Positions 21,023-34,500 of a DNA stretch of 64,000 nucleotides are shown here, in pieces. The notes beneath the pieces are model-generated. The model searched no databases, had not been told where the DNA came from, and saw only the letters and a program-made list of their open reading frames with translations. Within the stretch, counting starts at the first letter, position 1, and every line of letters starts with the position of its first letter. The position numbers and the translations under genes were made by a program. Origin of the DNA: Asterias rubens (Eukaryota; Echinodermata; Asteroidea; Forcipulatida; Asteriidae); NCBI RefSeq assembly GCF_902459465.1, contig NC_047073.1, positions 1,922,001 to 1,986,000 of the forward strand, read 5' to 3'.

Positions 21023-21417
21023 TCAACCAATGTGGAAAGTATCCAATGTCACTACAAGATGAGTAAAAAGAAGAACAACTCAAGACGCACGTTTTGACCA
21101 ATCATAGACGGAGCTCTGATGTACGTCGTAATTTAGCCATACATGACGGTGAAGGATTATGTTGATTAATCGATCTTTAAGAGGAAATTAGCTACTGCTG
21201 TTCGTGATTCCGAATCTTGGTCTCATCTTTTAGTTCCTTGAGCATCATAACCAAAATCAATAACACCCTTACTGAAAAGCTACAACTTGCGTCCTTGTGT
21301 GTGACTGTTTTAATTAACTGAGACAAAATGGAAAAACCTCGATTTAAAGAAAATAATTTCCCTTTGTAGGTCGAGGGAGTGTAAACCCCCGCAGTCGTTA
21401 GATTTATTGAGCGTTTC

Positions 21418-21793
21418 TTAAAGACACTGGACACTATTGCTAATTGTCAAAGACAATACAATTGTCATCTCACTTGGTGTATCTCAACATATGCATAAGA
21501 TTACAACTGTGAAAATTTGAGCTCAATTGGTCATCGAAGTTGCGAGATAATATTGGAAGAAAAAACACCCTTGTCACACGAAGTTGTGTGCTTGACTTCG
21601 AGACCTCAAATTCTAAATCTGAGGTCTCGAAATCAAATTCGATGAAAATTACTTTCATCTCTCGAAAACTATATTACTTCAGAGGGAGCCGTTTCTCACA
21701 ATGTTTTATACTATCTACCTCTCACATTACTCGTTTCCCAAGTAATACTAATAATCATGTTGACTAACTACCAATAGTGCCCACTGCCTTTCA
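21418..21793. mobile_element. MITE family A, full-length copy
   Basis: Ends TTAAAGACACTGGACACTATTG and CAATAGTGCCCACTGCCTTTC form the TIRs. Inside lies a hairpin TTCGAGACCTCA-AATTCTAAATC-TGAGGTCTCGAA. Confidence 0.85.
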
Positions 21794-22895
21794 AAGGTCG
21801 TTTTGATTAATTCATACAATTTTGCAAACCCGACTCTAAATATTACATCGAGTCGCCCAAAACACGAATGTCAACCCCCTGCCAGGCCGATAGTTCGCTT
21901 TTGAAAAGAAGGGTACCCGTGTGTTTTTTCCTTGGTAAGAATGTCCCCTCTTTATAGTGTGGCATTTCAATGAGCACCTAGGCAATGTCAAGGGGCAACG
22001 TATAGTCGATTGTCTATGTGAAGTATTGGGTTGGCGCTTCATGCAATGCATAATCCCCATTGATATTAGGGTTTAGTGTACGTATATAACTCATCGTGTA
22101 CGTACATTATAACTTATCATGTACGTTTGTCGTGTACGATACATAAACTAAAGTAAGTTCTGTTATGCTCTCACCTATTTTAAGTGATTATCAAAAGTGT
22201 CCGGTGTCTTTATATTCCTTGATCACTTCCAGTTATTTTGTAGATCACCAAAATGTCGTCTTTGACCATTCAATCGATACGTGTCAGTATCACACAATAT
22301 TAAATTATGGGGACATATTTTCCTATGCATGCCGCCGATTTCAGAGGCATGCTGACGATATAAATTCTAGCTAAATACTCTAACCTTCACTGCTGCCATG
22401 GAAACGAAAAATAACACATCAACAAAAACTGATCTCCTGTGTATTCGACTAAAAAGTGAGCCATGTTAAAGTGTGACCGTGCAATATTTAACTGTGGCTA
22501 AACAAAGGCAGTGGACACTGTATCGGTAATTACTCAAAACAACAATTTAAAGGAATATTACAGAATTGGTTGTTGCTAACAAAACAGTTGCAGGCACTTT
22601 ATGTTATCCATCATATACATGAACTGGAAACCTGTAGAAGTTTGAGATAGATCGGCCATCTGGGTCGCGAGAAAATGGTGAAAACCGATTACAAGTTTTG
22701 CATTGCATCGATGCCCCCCCCCAAAAAAAAAGGGGGGGGGAACCGCTCACTGAGCGATAAACTCCAAACGCGAAATTAGATTACTTATTTCTCATCAAAT
22801 ATGACATTTCAGATAAATAATTTCAAAGGAATGTTTTAGATATGTAAGTTTTATGTAAATAGGTGATCTTCACGATTTTTGTTTCTTACCAGTTC
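21794..22895. other. Intergenic region with a second, weaker MITE-like stretch
   Basis: CAGTGGACACTGTATCGGTAATTACT at about 22510 resembles a MITE end without a clear partner. A C-run/A-run/G-run stretch is at 22715-22740. No gene seen. Confidence 0.4.
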
Positions 22896-23442
22896 CTTTA
22901 AGACACTGGACACTATTGGTAATTGTCAAAGGCTAGCCTTCTCACTTGGTGGTTCTCAACATATGCACGAAATAACAAACCTTAGAAAATTTGAGCACAA
23001 TCGGTCGAGATAATAATCAAAGAAAAAACCCACCCCTTTCACACGAAGTTGTGTGCTTTCCGATCATCTGATCATCTGGTAATTGGTAATATTGGTAATT
23101 GTCACTTGGTGTATCTGAACATATGCATAAAATTACAACTGTGAAAATTTGAGCTCAATTGGTCGTCGAAGTTGCGAGATAATATTGGAAGAAAAAAACA
23201 CACTTGTCACACGAAGTTGTGTGCTTTCAGATACTTGATTTCGAGACCTCAAATTCTAAATCTGAGGTCTTGAAATCAAATTCGTTGAAAATTACTTCTT
23301 TTTCAAAAACTACGTCATTTCAGAGGGAGCCGATTCTCACACTATGTTATACTATCAACAGCTCCCCATTACTCGTTACCAAGTAAGGCTTTATGCTTAT
23401 AATTATTTTGACTAATTACCAATAGTGTCCACTGCCTGTAAG
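22896..23442. mobile_element. MITE family A copy with internal duplication
   Basis: TTTAAGACACTGGACACTATTG at the left and CCAATAGTGTCCACTGCC at the right. The motif CACACGAAGTTGTGTGCTTTC and the TGTATCTGAACATATGC region occur twice, so part of the element is duplicated inside it. The GAGACCTCA...TGAGGTCT hairpin is present. Confidence 0.8.
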
Positions 23443-25514
23443 GCCTTTTGCACACAGGCCAACTTGTGCAAGCACCAACTGCATTGCATGCAAAAAGTTC
23501 ACTTCGGTAAATACAGCCGAAATTTGTCTAATACCATTTTACTACCCCCAAGATGTGGACATTAACAAATTGATGTTTGTTGTTCCTTTGGTTTTTCAGA
23601 AGTTGCTAACCCATATCACAAATCAAACCTAAGATCAAGTCTACATGAACCCAATACATACAAGAGGCGCCATTTGTTCGTTCATTCATACACACCATGA
23701 GCTAATTGTATGCTCAACCACCACAATGACCATTCCCTACTTTCTCTGAGCCCTTTCCAGACCTAGGACTTGTACCTTTTGGCTCCGCCCCATAATCAAT
23801 AGAGCAGGGCGCGATTACATGGCTCTGCTTACCGCCGAATTCTGCGCTTGAGTGATGACCTTTCTCCGCTTATTATGCAAGTACCAAATTTCTGTGTAAG
23901 AGATGGAGTACGCACACTCACCTGCAACCACTAACCCATTATTAGTACGCTTGATGTGAGCATGGAATTCCCTGCTTTAGTAACCACCGATTCTTTGCTT
24001 ACATAAAGCAGATCCATGAAAATTGGCCCTGTTCTACTTCAACTGGAGCCTAAGCCAAGTTTTAAGCGGGGCCTAAGGCAAGGTTTGGGCAAAGCCTTTT
24101 GTAATTCTTAAATCCTGAATAATAAACAATCCCTGCACGGCTTGGTCATTATCCAAACTCTTTTTTTTTGTTTTACTTTTTAAATTTAATTCCACCATTT
24201 ATCTACCAATTACACCCCGTTATCTTAAATATCTAACTGTTAATGATAAACGAACTTGATTGCCACATAAAAAAAATGTAAATAAATTCTTTCCTATAAA
24301 ATGCCCAATTTCATAAAGCCTATTCATATGAAACCTTGCTAAGCACAGACAAATATCGAAAACAGGCGACCAGCAAAGATGTCATAAAGCTTGCATTGTG
24401 TCACAGATGCCCTCCTCATTTGTTGCTTTGCAAATACACTTGCTTGAAGCATTTTTTCTGCTTTTACAGCTTTAAGAAATTGGGCCCTGACCAGTTGACT
24501 ATAAACTAATAAATTATTTGCAAAGTTCATTTGAGCCCTTTACACATCTCCTCGTCATTTTACTTGGTGCCATTTTCTCTTGGGGAGTATGAGCACTCAG
24601 TATTTTTACCCAAGTGTTATCTTGCTTCAAAAAGTCTACTCTCAAGAAGGGGTTAGCTGTTGACTGAATTAACCAGAAGATATTTCCTGGGAAATTTTCA
24701 GGGTTAGCAAATCAAATGTGAACAAAAATCAACCCAATATCTTCTCAGGGATTTTTATGATCAATTCATCTAGTAAAGGGGTTTGCTTAATTTTAATAAA
24801 TACAAAATACTTAAATCAATATTTTAAATAAAATCATTTTCAAATTGAGTATCTTGATCAATCACCCAACATGACCAGTTCCCAATAATCTGTTAGACTG
24901 TTACTTTGTCTAGATTCTGAGATGTTTTTAATTCATTTGGAAGGGTATCACAGGTGTTACCAAACTAATATTCCAATCCCCACTTCTGCACACCCATTCA
25001 TCTGTAATTGCTGAGGATAATTTTTGTTGTTGTAAGATTGAGTTTAATTGAACGTTATAAATATTCTCATTGGGTTTTTGTGATCAAGATTTTGATATCA
25101 TGAGGGCTAATGATTTTTACCCGGCAGCCCATACTCCAGTGTCTTAAACTACATGTGTGCGACATTAAACCAGCTTGCCTATTGTCCTTTCCGCACAAAC
25201 CATTAATTCCTAATTACTGATGAGAATTATTGTAAGGATGAATTACATTGAACGAAATATTCTCATTGAGTTCTTGTTCTTTGCCTCTTGTGCACTTTCA
25301 AACCCAAATTAATCCATTGATGAGAATTATTGGCACTTATTACGCCATTTGAGTTTTGGAAGTTGCTCTTAATTAATTCAATGGAGCATTTTTCACTGAA
25401 ATTTCACCTGATTAATGTTAAATTGTAAGTTAAATCGCACATCAGGCTGTAATTTCCTTGGTCTTGGTTGGCTGTGCTTTCCTTCTGCTTGTCTTGGGTT
25501 GGTTGGACATCTTC
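23443..25514. other. Intergenic region 3' of ABCD3
   Basis: Contains pieces of the ATGGCTCTGCTTACCGCCGAATTC repeat (23760-24110), related to the foldback at 44808, and AT-rich sequence. The ABCD3 3' UTR should lie just left of 25515; no clear AATAAA was settled on. Confidence 0.45.
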
Positions 25515-25592
25515 TTAAGAACCAAACTGTACTGTCTCGAGGTCGATCTTTTTGTACTCGTAGGCACCACGCCCATCGAACATCAGGTAGAA
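25515..25592 (-). CDS. ABCD3: ABCD3 exon 23: C-terminus and stop
   Basis: 78 nt including TAA at 25515-25517, reads [20 protein letters not shown], then VQFGS. Human has YYLHMDGRGNYEFKQI and ends VEFGS. Acceptor TTTTTTTAG. Confidence 0.92.
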   Translation of the reverse strand, partial: FYLMFDGRGAYEYKKIDLETVQFGS

Positions 25593-28500
25593 CTAAAAAA
25601 ACGAAAAGTGAATGCTTCAAATCCCGGTCATGACACTTGTGTCAATAATTTGGTTTGCAGTCTGCAGCATCACCATGCGTGCATCTACTTGCAGGGTAGA
25701 TTGTGTTTTTTAGAGAACTGTCTTGCTTTATATTCTTCTACCGCAGACAAGTTGACCGCAGAGTAGATTTTCGGAATTCAGGGACATTCTCAATTCCAAA
25801 AAGATCTTACCTGCCTTGCCGAAAGGTAGAAAATCTGTCGGGATTACTACTTTTGGTTTTGTGGATCGAGGGAACTTCTTGTCACTACAGTAGGGTGAGG
25901 GCTTAATTGGTCTGAACGTTTCGACTAGCTTGCTCTAGTCATTGTCAGGAGACTTGTGTCAGTAGAATTGTGGCCTTGATGAGCAAGGTGCTTTACTATA
26001 ATCTCTTTTCTTCAACCAGGGGTACAAATTGGTACCTTCGAGGGTAGAGGTTGGTATTGTGTATGAAAATGCCACTGGAGCACCACAGTGAACTCAGAGT
26101 TGAGTCTCAAACTTCTCATCCCTGTGACACACTTGTACTGGGGTTTGCACTCGCGTGACTGTGTTCTTTTACGGCTCTTGGTGTGTGCTCAATGAGCAGA
26201 TTTATCCTTGTATATTTAGCTTGAATATCTCCTTAGCTATTTGTAGATTGTAGTAATTTTCGTTAATGTATCTTATTATGGACTCATGGACTGATCTTGA
26301 TGCTGTTGACAAATAAACAAATTTGTAACCGTATCAATGCTGTCGCAACTTCCCATAGGTACCAAATACTTTCTGAACTTCAGTTTCTTTTTTTTGTCTT
26401 CCAGATCTACGTTTGCCTTGGCAGTAAATTTTTCTAGCCTAGTGACAATCTTGTCTTGTTGTCTAGTGTTGGTGATCTTGATAGTCAGGAATGTATTGAC
26501 TTACCTCATGATGTTTCCAGAGTGACTTACGATGTGACACTGTAAACAGGGTAATCCCAACCTGTGACCGGAAATAAAAAAACAAAGATATTTACATAAG
26601 ATCTCCCGATCCCTTTATCCTCAGTGTCCTAGGCCCACATAGGTAATTTTTCAACACCAGGGGTGTGTTCCACTTGTGCAAACATTCAAGCAATGTAATG
26701 TAATCAAGGTCTGTAATCAAGATAGCGACACTGCACGTATTTTTTTTGTAACGTTGGCTTTTGCTGTAATATAGGTATAAGTCATCATGTAATTATCATG
26801 ACTTTGACTAATAAGTAACTTCAACTGCCTGCGTTATCAACAACTGAAAACACATTATAACAAAGTTTGTGGGAAAGTAAAAACCATACCACTCTCTCCT
26901 TAGTGAGTTAAAATAAAAAGAAATTAAACATTGTCAATGAACTTGCCTCTCTAGCATGGGCATATATGAATCCTTCGACGTCGACACTGACTGCACTGGT
27001 GCATTCATCCAAGATGGCAAACTGTGGCTTATGGTAGAACAGACGAGCCATCTGCAATGCAATCACACTTATGTTATTAGCACATCCTTTAAGTAATTTC
27101 TCAAGCCAATTGTCATTTAACTACTCCGCACCTCTCACTGTGATGGAATTTTTTTTATCTCATTTTTCAAAAGTTACAGTTTATCTTTTAACCGTGCAAG
27201 TTCAATGTTAATCTGTTGATGTTTTGTGCTGTACAAAAAGTACTAAAACCCTTTAAATAGGACTGACAGAACATTGACCATTAATGGAATTCTTTACAAA
27301 TTGATTACATAAATGTTTTCCTTAGATGTCCAGTGACGTCTGGGAAGTTGATACTTACGGCGACTCGTTGTTTTTCTCCTCCGCTCAAGACGTCCATCCA
27401 GTCTTGTACAGAATCCCATCCACCTTCTCGGTCCAAGATGTTACTCAGTTGAACCTGTAGAGGGAGATAAAGATTTTTTGAGGTTTTAAACTCTGCTACT
27501 TATAACAGTTAGCCCCTTCCCTTCAACCCCCCACCTTTTGACTCCCTGTTCAATGTTTACCTCTTGCCGTTTTCTGTATGTTTTCTAACTCCATTCAAGT
27601 ATTTCCTCCTAACTGCCTATGTAACACTTAGTAACCTGTTTGTTGTGTTGTCACTTAGCGTTTTAAGAAAGACTCTGCTAGGGTCCAAACGTCAGACCAT
27701 TAACTATTGTTTGCATTTATACCATCGGCCCATTTGGTTAGTAAGTTGTTTGCAACAGCTGATTCTTTTTTCTCAACAATAAGATTTATAACAAAGAGAA
27801 TGCAGTCTTTATACATGAAGCCTAGTGGTCAAGAGCTCCAGACTCAAGCTCTGGTGTGTCTGCAGAGTGTGGGTTCGAGTTCCAGTCATGACACCTGTGT
27901 CCTTAAGCTAAACACTTAACCATGATGCTTTGTCATTCGGATGCGGCGTAAAGCTGTTGGTCTTGTGTGACGTGAAGTGCACATAAAAGAACCCAGTGCT
28001 CTTATCGTAAATAGAAGGGGTTTGCCCCAGTGTTCCTGGTTCGATTGGCAGCATATTGTGCAACAGCACCCTGTAAACCATTACATGGTGCTAAAGGAGT
28101 AGGTCTCATAATTCAAATGTAGTCCCACTTCTTGCAGGAAAATACTGAATGAAATGATTGTCACTGATATGAGTGCTATACATGTATAAGAAGCCACTAT
28201 TAATTTAACATAATAATAATAAAAATAAAGACATTTATAACGCCCAAAAACATATCCACCCAAGGGGTGCTCAAGGCTAACGAGAAGAAAAGTTATTACA
28301 AATAACGTGTCATGATGAGGTGTGTATTCAGTTTGGTTTTTGGCTTTCAACAGTCAAACATGTCTTCACAGCGTTGGGAAGCTTGTTTCACAAGCGAGGG
28401 GCGGTGGCAAATGCTCGGTCACCACACAATCTTTTTGTTTTTGGGGACTGTTAGAGATAGATCACATGCCTTTCTTTTTCAATCTGACAAGACTCGACTC

Positions 28501-31500
28501 ACCTGGGCAACTAAAGTTTCTAAGTCCTTATCGGAGATACCTTTCCTCAACATGTCCTCTTTACAGTCTGGGTAGATTATCTGATCTCTTAGAGTGCCAA
28601 GAGTCATGTACGGTCGCTGAAAAACAACCATCAAAGAAATTTTCTATGTCATTTTAAACTTTTTTGTAATGATAATAATATACTGAAGAAGCAGTACAGC
28701 CTCCCTGATTTGAAAACAAAATAACATTCTGCAGTTGGAAGTTAATAACATTTTATAGTTAAAAAAGGTTACCTGAGGAACGTAGAACAGTTTCCTTGCC
28801 TCCGGCTTGATCAGCGTACCCCCAAACAACGGCCATAACTTGAGAATAAAACACAGAAATCATGGCATGATCAAATCTGTTCAATTGATACAACACAAGA
28901 CTTGTGTATGCCGATTCCCATGGATGTTGCTATACTGGGGGTTCAACCATTATTTTGATAGCGACAAAAACAACAACGCAAAGCAGTTTCAAACCTTAGG
29001 TTTTGTTTAGCACTTAGTTTGTGTCATTCACAAAACTTTTAAACTTTATTATTTTTTTCGTACTCTGACTTGTTTCATTCAGATAGCTACGGTGAAGGTT
29101 CTAAAATGCACTGAAAATTTTCATGTGGACCTCAGAACCCAAAACAGTAGTACATTGGACGTCATGGATAAGAGCACCGAACTCAAGCTCTAGTGTTTCT
29201 GTTCAGCTGAATGTGGGTTCCAGTCCCGGTTGTTTAAGGAGTTATTTAAATGGGCCCGTGACCAGGGGTGGATTTCACAAAGAGTAAAGACTAGTCTTAT
29301 CTTGAGTTTAGGACAAGTAACTCATTCTCACTTAGGACGAATCTAAGCTTTTAATAACTCTTAGAACTAGTCCTCAGTAAACACTATCTTTGTGAAATCA
29401 ACCCCATGGGGTTATTATGTTGGAAGTGCTTTGAAAGGCCTTGTGGGTGTTCAAGCGCTGTATAAAAAACCCGATTAATATTGTTTTTTATTACATTTGC
29501 CCACGAGGAAAATGAAAGCTCCGACTAACCTCTCCAAGTATTCTGAAAAGCGAGCTCTTGCCACAGCCGTTAGGTCCACATATCAGGACGTTGACCCCTG
29601 ACTTGACCGTGAAGGTCATCTCCCTGACCAAGACATCTCCGTTTGGAGTGACCAATGGAACTTGCTTAAACCTGAATATGACAAAGCATTCATACACAAA
29701 TAGGAATAATACTTATAGAGTTTCTCCTGAAGACACTCTAGGTCAACTGATCGAACTGTTGAGGATTTACAATACTATGGTTCAATTTACTTTAATTATA
29801 GGGGGTAGAAGGTCAGCAGGGGCAGGGGATAGGTTTACAAAGAAACAGTTGGCATGTTGGACCAAGCGGTTGCGAGCACCGGATTACGGCTCTGGCGTTT
29901 CTGATCAGCAGAGTGTGTTAGAGTCCCAGTCATCTGGTCATGACACTTGTGTCCTCAAAGTCACCTGGAAATAGAATTGTTTTTCTTTCAAACATAAGAG
30001 TATATGCTTGCGAACAATAAAACAATTTTTTTAGTAATTGTTTGTCACGATTTATATGTTTAAAAAATATATAAAGTTGTTTGGGGGGCTGACTCCGCCT
30101 ACCCCTTTTGTGATGTCAATCGAGGCAGACCTTGCCTGCAATGCGTATAGTAAACACTACACTTGGTAGACTTAATTGGATTTAGAGCCCACCACTAAAA
30201 TTGGTCTAGCTACAACACTGATTACATGTATTAATCTAAAGAAGATTGTTATGGTACTGACTCAATAATGTGGTCTTGATGAATGAGTTTTCCGCTGCCA
30301 GGAACCAGTGGTTCTCTATCCTCTTCACTGTCAGAATCTGCTGAGAAAATGGAACAAAACAAGAACCAAATTAAGATAAGAACCAAATTAAAGGATTTGG
30401 GTACGTTTTTGTAACACCCAACTCAATGTCCACAGATTTACATTAAACTTTCACCATTTGAAGATAATGATAGCAGAAAGCTTCCCTGAAAGTATTACTT
30501 GCTGAGGTGCATTTGAGTAATGACTAAAACAATGTCAAGAAAATATGATTTTACATGGTAAAAAAAATTTTGTGACATTATTTTTACTCATTTCTCAAAA
30601 ATTACAGCACCTCATCAAGTAATATTTCCAGGGAAGCTTTCTATTATCATTATCTTCAAACTGTGTAAGTTTAATGTAAATCTGTAGCATTGTGTTTTTT
30701 GTCCTAAAAAAAGTACATAGACCCTTTAAGAAGAGCGGCAACTGCTCAAACAAGAAGAGTCTAACTTATTCAAAATTTATTTGAACAGATTTGCTCATAA
30801 TTCATTTGGGTTTTACCCATATACACCGATGTGTGTTAGTGTAGTAGGGGTAGAAAATTCATTGTATTATTATTCAAGTTAGTTAATTCCAGGTTCTAGT
30901 TAATTGCTTTTCCTGTTTACATTGTCCCTTCAGCTGTTTTATTGCACCCCTGTACATGTAGGTTGTTATTTCTTAGAAGTCTTTTGTTACATGTTGGTAA
31001 ACAGTTTCTTAATCCTTTGGTAGTGTAGTCACCCATCCAGTGCGTTGTATATAATTATAATCAGATAGCAGCCTGGCAGCGAAAGAGGAACACTGCACAC
31101 TTATGTGTGCCTCATCACAAGTTTTAACTTCTACGATTAATTTGCCATCTTGAAGTATTTTCTGCTGTTTTGGACTCGGTATCCTAAAGCCATTTTGATT
31201 TTAATTTGTAACTTTTCTTTGACACTGTGTTTCAGGTTTAGGTTTAACTCTGGTTTAGTTTTGGTTTTTGAGTTTCAGTTAGATATCTTGGTTTAGGTTT
31301 GACTGGTTTAATTTAAGGTTTATAAGGAAGAAAGTTTAGATCCTGAGTTTGGTCTAGAGGTTTTTATTGTTTAATACTGCTTTTGTTGATTGATTTATAG
31401 TCAATAAAGTTATTTTTTATTATTTTGTTGAGAAACCTACACTTTGAGTCACTGTTCCTATTTTTTTTCATCTCCTCGCGTCTTAGCCCAACCGATCTTG

Positions 31501-34500
31501 GTTTTTCTCATTTGTTCAAGCGAGTGCCCCCATAGTTAGCATTTTTATTTAGCTTTATTCATTCATTTTCTAAGTGTACCCTTTTTCCGGGTTACATTAG
31601 CACTGATAATCAGTACCGGTACTTTCCCGAATTCTGTTAAAAAAATCACAGGCATATAACACGGTTGGAAATGGGTGTGGAGCTAATAAGTGATCTTAGG
31701 TTGGGATTAATTATTGAGGTAAAAGGGTCATGGAGGTGACTCACCTTTTGACTCTCGGACCATTGTCCGTTCGTAACGACCACTGTTTAGATCATTCAGG
31801 ACAGTCATCAATTCAGTTACACGCTGAGTGAATCTATGATAAAACAAACAACAACAAACAACAACAATCAACAAATGTATCTGTACCATACCATGCAAAG
31901 TTTCAAATTCAAATCAAGTCTATGGAGGCACTGCAAACCTTACTAGATTTTATCTCCACCATGCAAGGTTTCAAATCCTACTCTTCAGCGCTACTCATGT
32001 ACATGGTGTTACTGCAAACCTTACTAGATTTTATCTCCACCATGCAAAGTTTCAAATCCTACTCATGTACACGGTGTTACTGCAAACCTTACTAGATTGT
32101 ATCTCCACCATGCAAAGTTTCAAATTCTACTCATGTACATGGCGTTACTGCAAACCTTACTAGATTGTATCTCCACCATGCAAAGTTTCAAATCCTACTC
32201 ATGTACATGGTGTTACTGCAAACCTTACTAGATTGTATCTCCACCATGCAAGGTTTCAAATCCTACTCATGTACATGGTGTTACTGAAAACCTTACTAGA
32301 TTGTATCTCCACCATGCAAAGTTTCAAATCCTACTCATGTACATGGTGTTACTGCAAACCTTATTAGATTGTATCTCCACCATGCAAAGTTTCAAATTCT
32401 ACTCATGTACATGGTGTTACTGCAAACCTTACTAGATTGTATCTCTACCATGCAAAGTTTCAAATCCTACTCATGTACATGGTGTTACTGCAAACCTTAC
32501 TAGATTGTATCTACACCATGCAAAGTTTCAAATCCTACTCATGTACATGGTGTTACTGCAAACCTTACTAGATTGTATCTCTACCATGCAAAGTTTCAAA
32601 TCCTACTCATGTACATGGTGTTACTGCAAACCTTACTAGATTGTATCTACACCATGCAAAGTTTCAAATCCTACTCATGTACATGGTATTACTGCAAACC
32701 TTACTAGATTGTATCTCTACCATGCAAAGTTTCAAATTCTATTCATGTACATGGTGTTACTGCAAACCTTACTAGATTGTATCTCCACCATGCAAGGTTT
32801 CAAATCCTACCCATGTACATGGTGATACTGCAAACCATACTACATGTAGGTTGTATCTCCACCATGCAAAGTTCAAATCCTACTCATTTACATGTGCTTG
32901 GTGTTACAGCAAACAATACAAAGGTGCGACATAAACAGGTCTCATAATTCTAACCTCATACTTAACTTCCCTAAAAATCAGAAGCATTTTGAGATGGCCC
33001 TCGTGCGTTTTTTATAAGATACGTAAATATTCATAACAAGGACTGATGTTTTGAAGTTAACCTTGGTAGATAGTACTGCTAATAGACCAGTACTCTTCAC
33101 TTGGTGTATCCCAAGATATGCATAAAATAACAAATCTGTGCAAATTTTGACTCAATAGGTCTTCAAAGTTGCAAGAGCATGATGAAAGAAAAAGCACCCT
33201 TGTTGCACATATATATTATGTGGGTTTTTTTTTCTTCAGATGCCTAAAAAGGCTTCAGACTTAAAGGAACACGTTGCCTTGGATCGGACGAGTTGGTCTA
33301 TAAAAAAGCATTTGTAACCGTTTTTTTTAATAAAATGCATATGATTGAAAAGATGTTTTAAAAGTAGAATACAATGATCCACACAAGTTTGCCTCGAAAT
33401 TGCATGGTTTTCCTTTTACCGTGCGAACTAACACGGTCGGCCATTTATGGGAGTCAAAAATTTGACTCCCATAAATGGCCGACCGTGTTAGTCCCATAAA
33501 TGGCCGACCGTGTTAGTCGACGAGGTAAAAGGAAAACCGTGCAATTTTGAGTCATGTTTGTGTGGATCATTGTATTCTATATTTACAACATCTTTCTACC
33601 CATATTCATTTTATCAAAAACGGTTACAAACACTTTTCGAAGACCAACTCGACCGATCCAAGGCAACGTGTTCCTTTAAAGTCTTCATATTTGAGTGAGA
33701 AATTATCTTTCTCCAAAGCTATGTTACTTCAAATGATGTTGTTTCTTTCATTGTTTTATACTATCCACGGCTCTCCCTTGCTTTGTTACCCAGTGAGTTG
33801 TTATGCTAACAGTTATTTTGAGTAATTACCAATAGTCAGTGATAATGTCCAGTGCCCTTAACTCTGAGATGTGTTAACAGATTTTTAAGAGGAAATGGCA
33901 TGATAGACACAAGGTGAGATTTGCTATGAGCTCATGATAGAGCATGGAAACAAAACTCAAAACTCATCACTCACCCTGCCAATCGAGTCATTTCTCGACC
34001 AGCTAGGACAATACGGCCTACCGCCTCGGCCATACGTAGCAGCATGCGACCCGCCTGGTAATACTCCTAATCATTGAATAAAGGAATAGCCAATATTGTC
34101 AAGGGAGTCTAGGTACTGAACCTCTAAATATGGAGACTGTGTGAGAACCTGTGGAGCTTCTTCAGCTCAACAATAATTCTTTAAATTTTCCTCATGAAAT
34201 GTAAACTTGTTTTTCCTTCGGACTGTCTGCTCTTCACACTGAATCCCAACCTAGAGGTCACTGATCTTTGACCTATAATGAAGCATGCAGCAAATGATAC
34301 ACAAGACAAGAAGCAATTATGACTTGGAGGGCCATGAAAGAAGAGAAAACCCCCTCAAACAAAATGGATGCTTCAGATCTGCCACTGTGATGCTGGTTTG
34401 CTTGAAGTTTCCATTTTCTTTAAAGGGGGATTTGGTTTCTTGGACTGGGGCAAATTACTTACCCAGCAAGCCGGGTCAATTCTCGCCCAGCTAGGACGAC

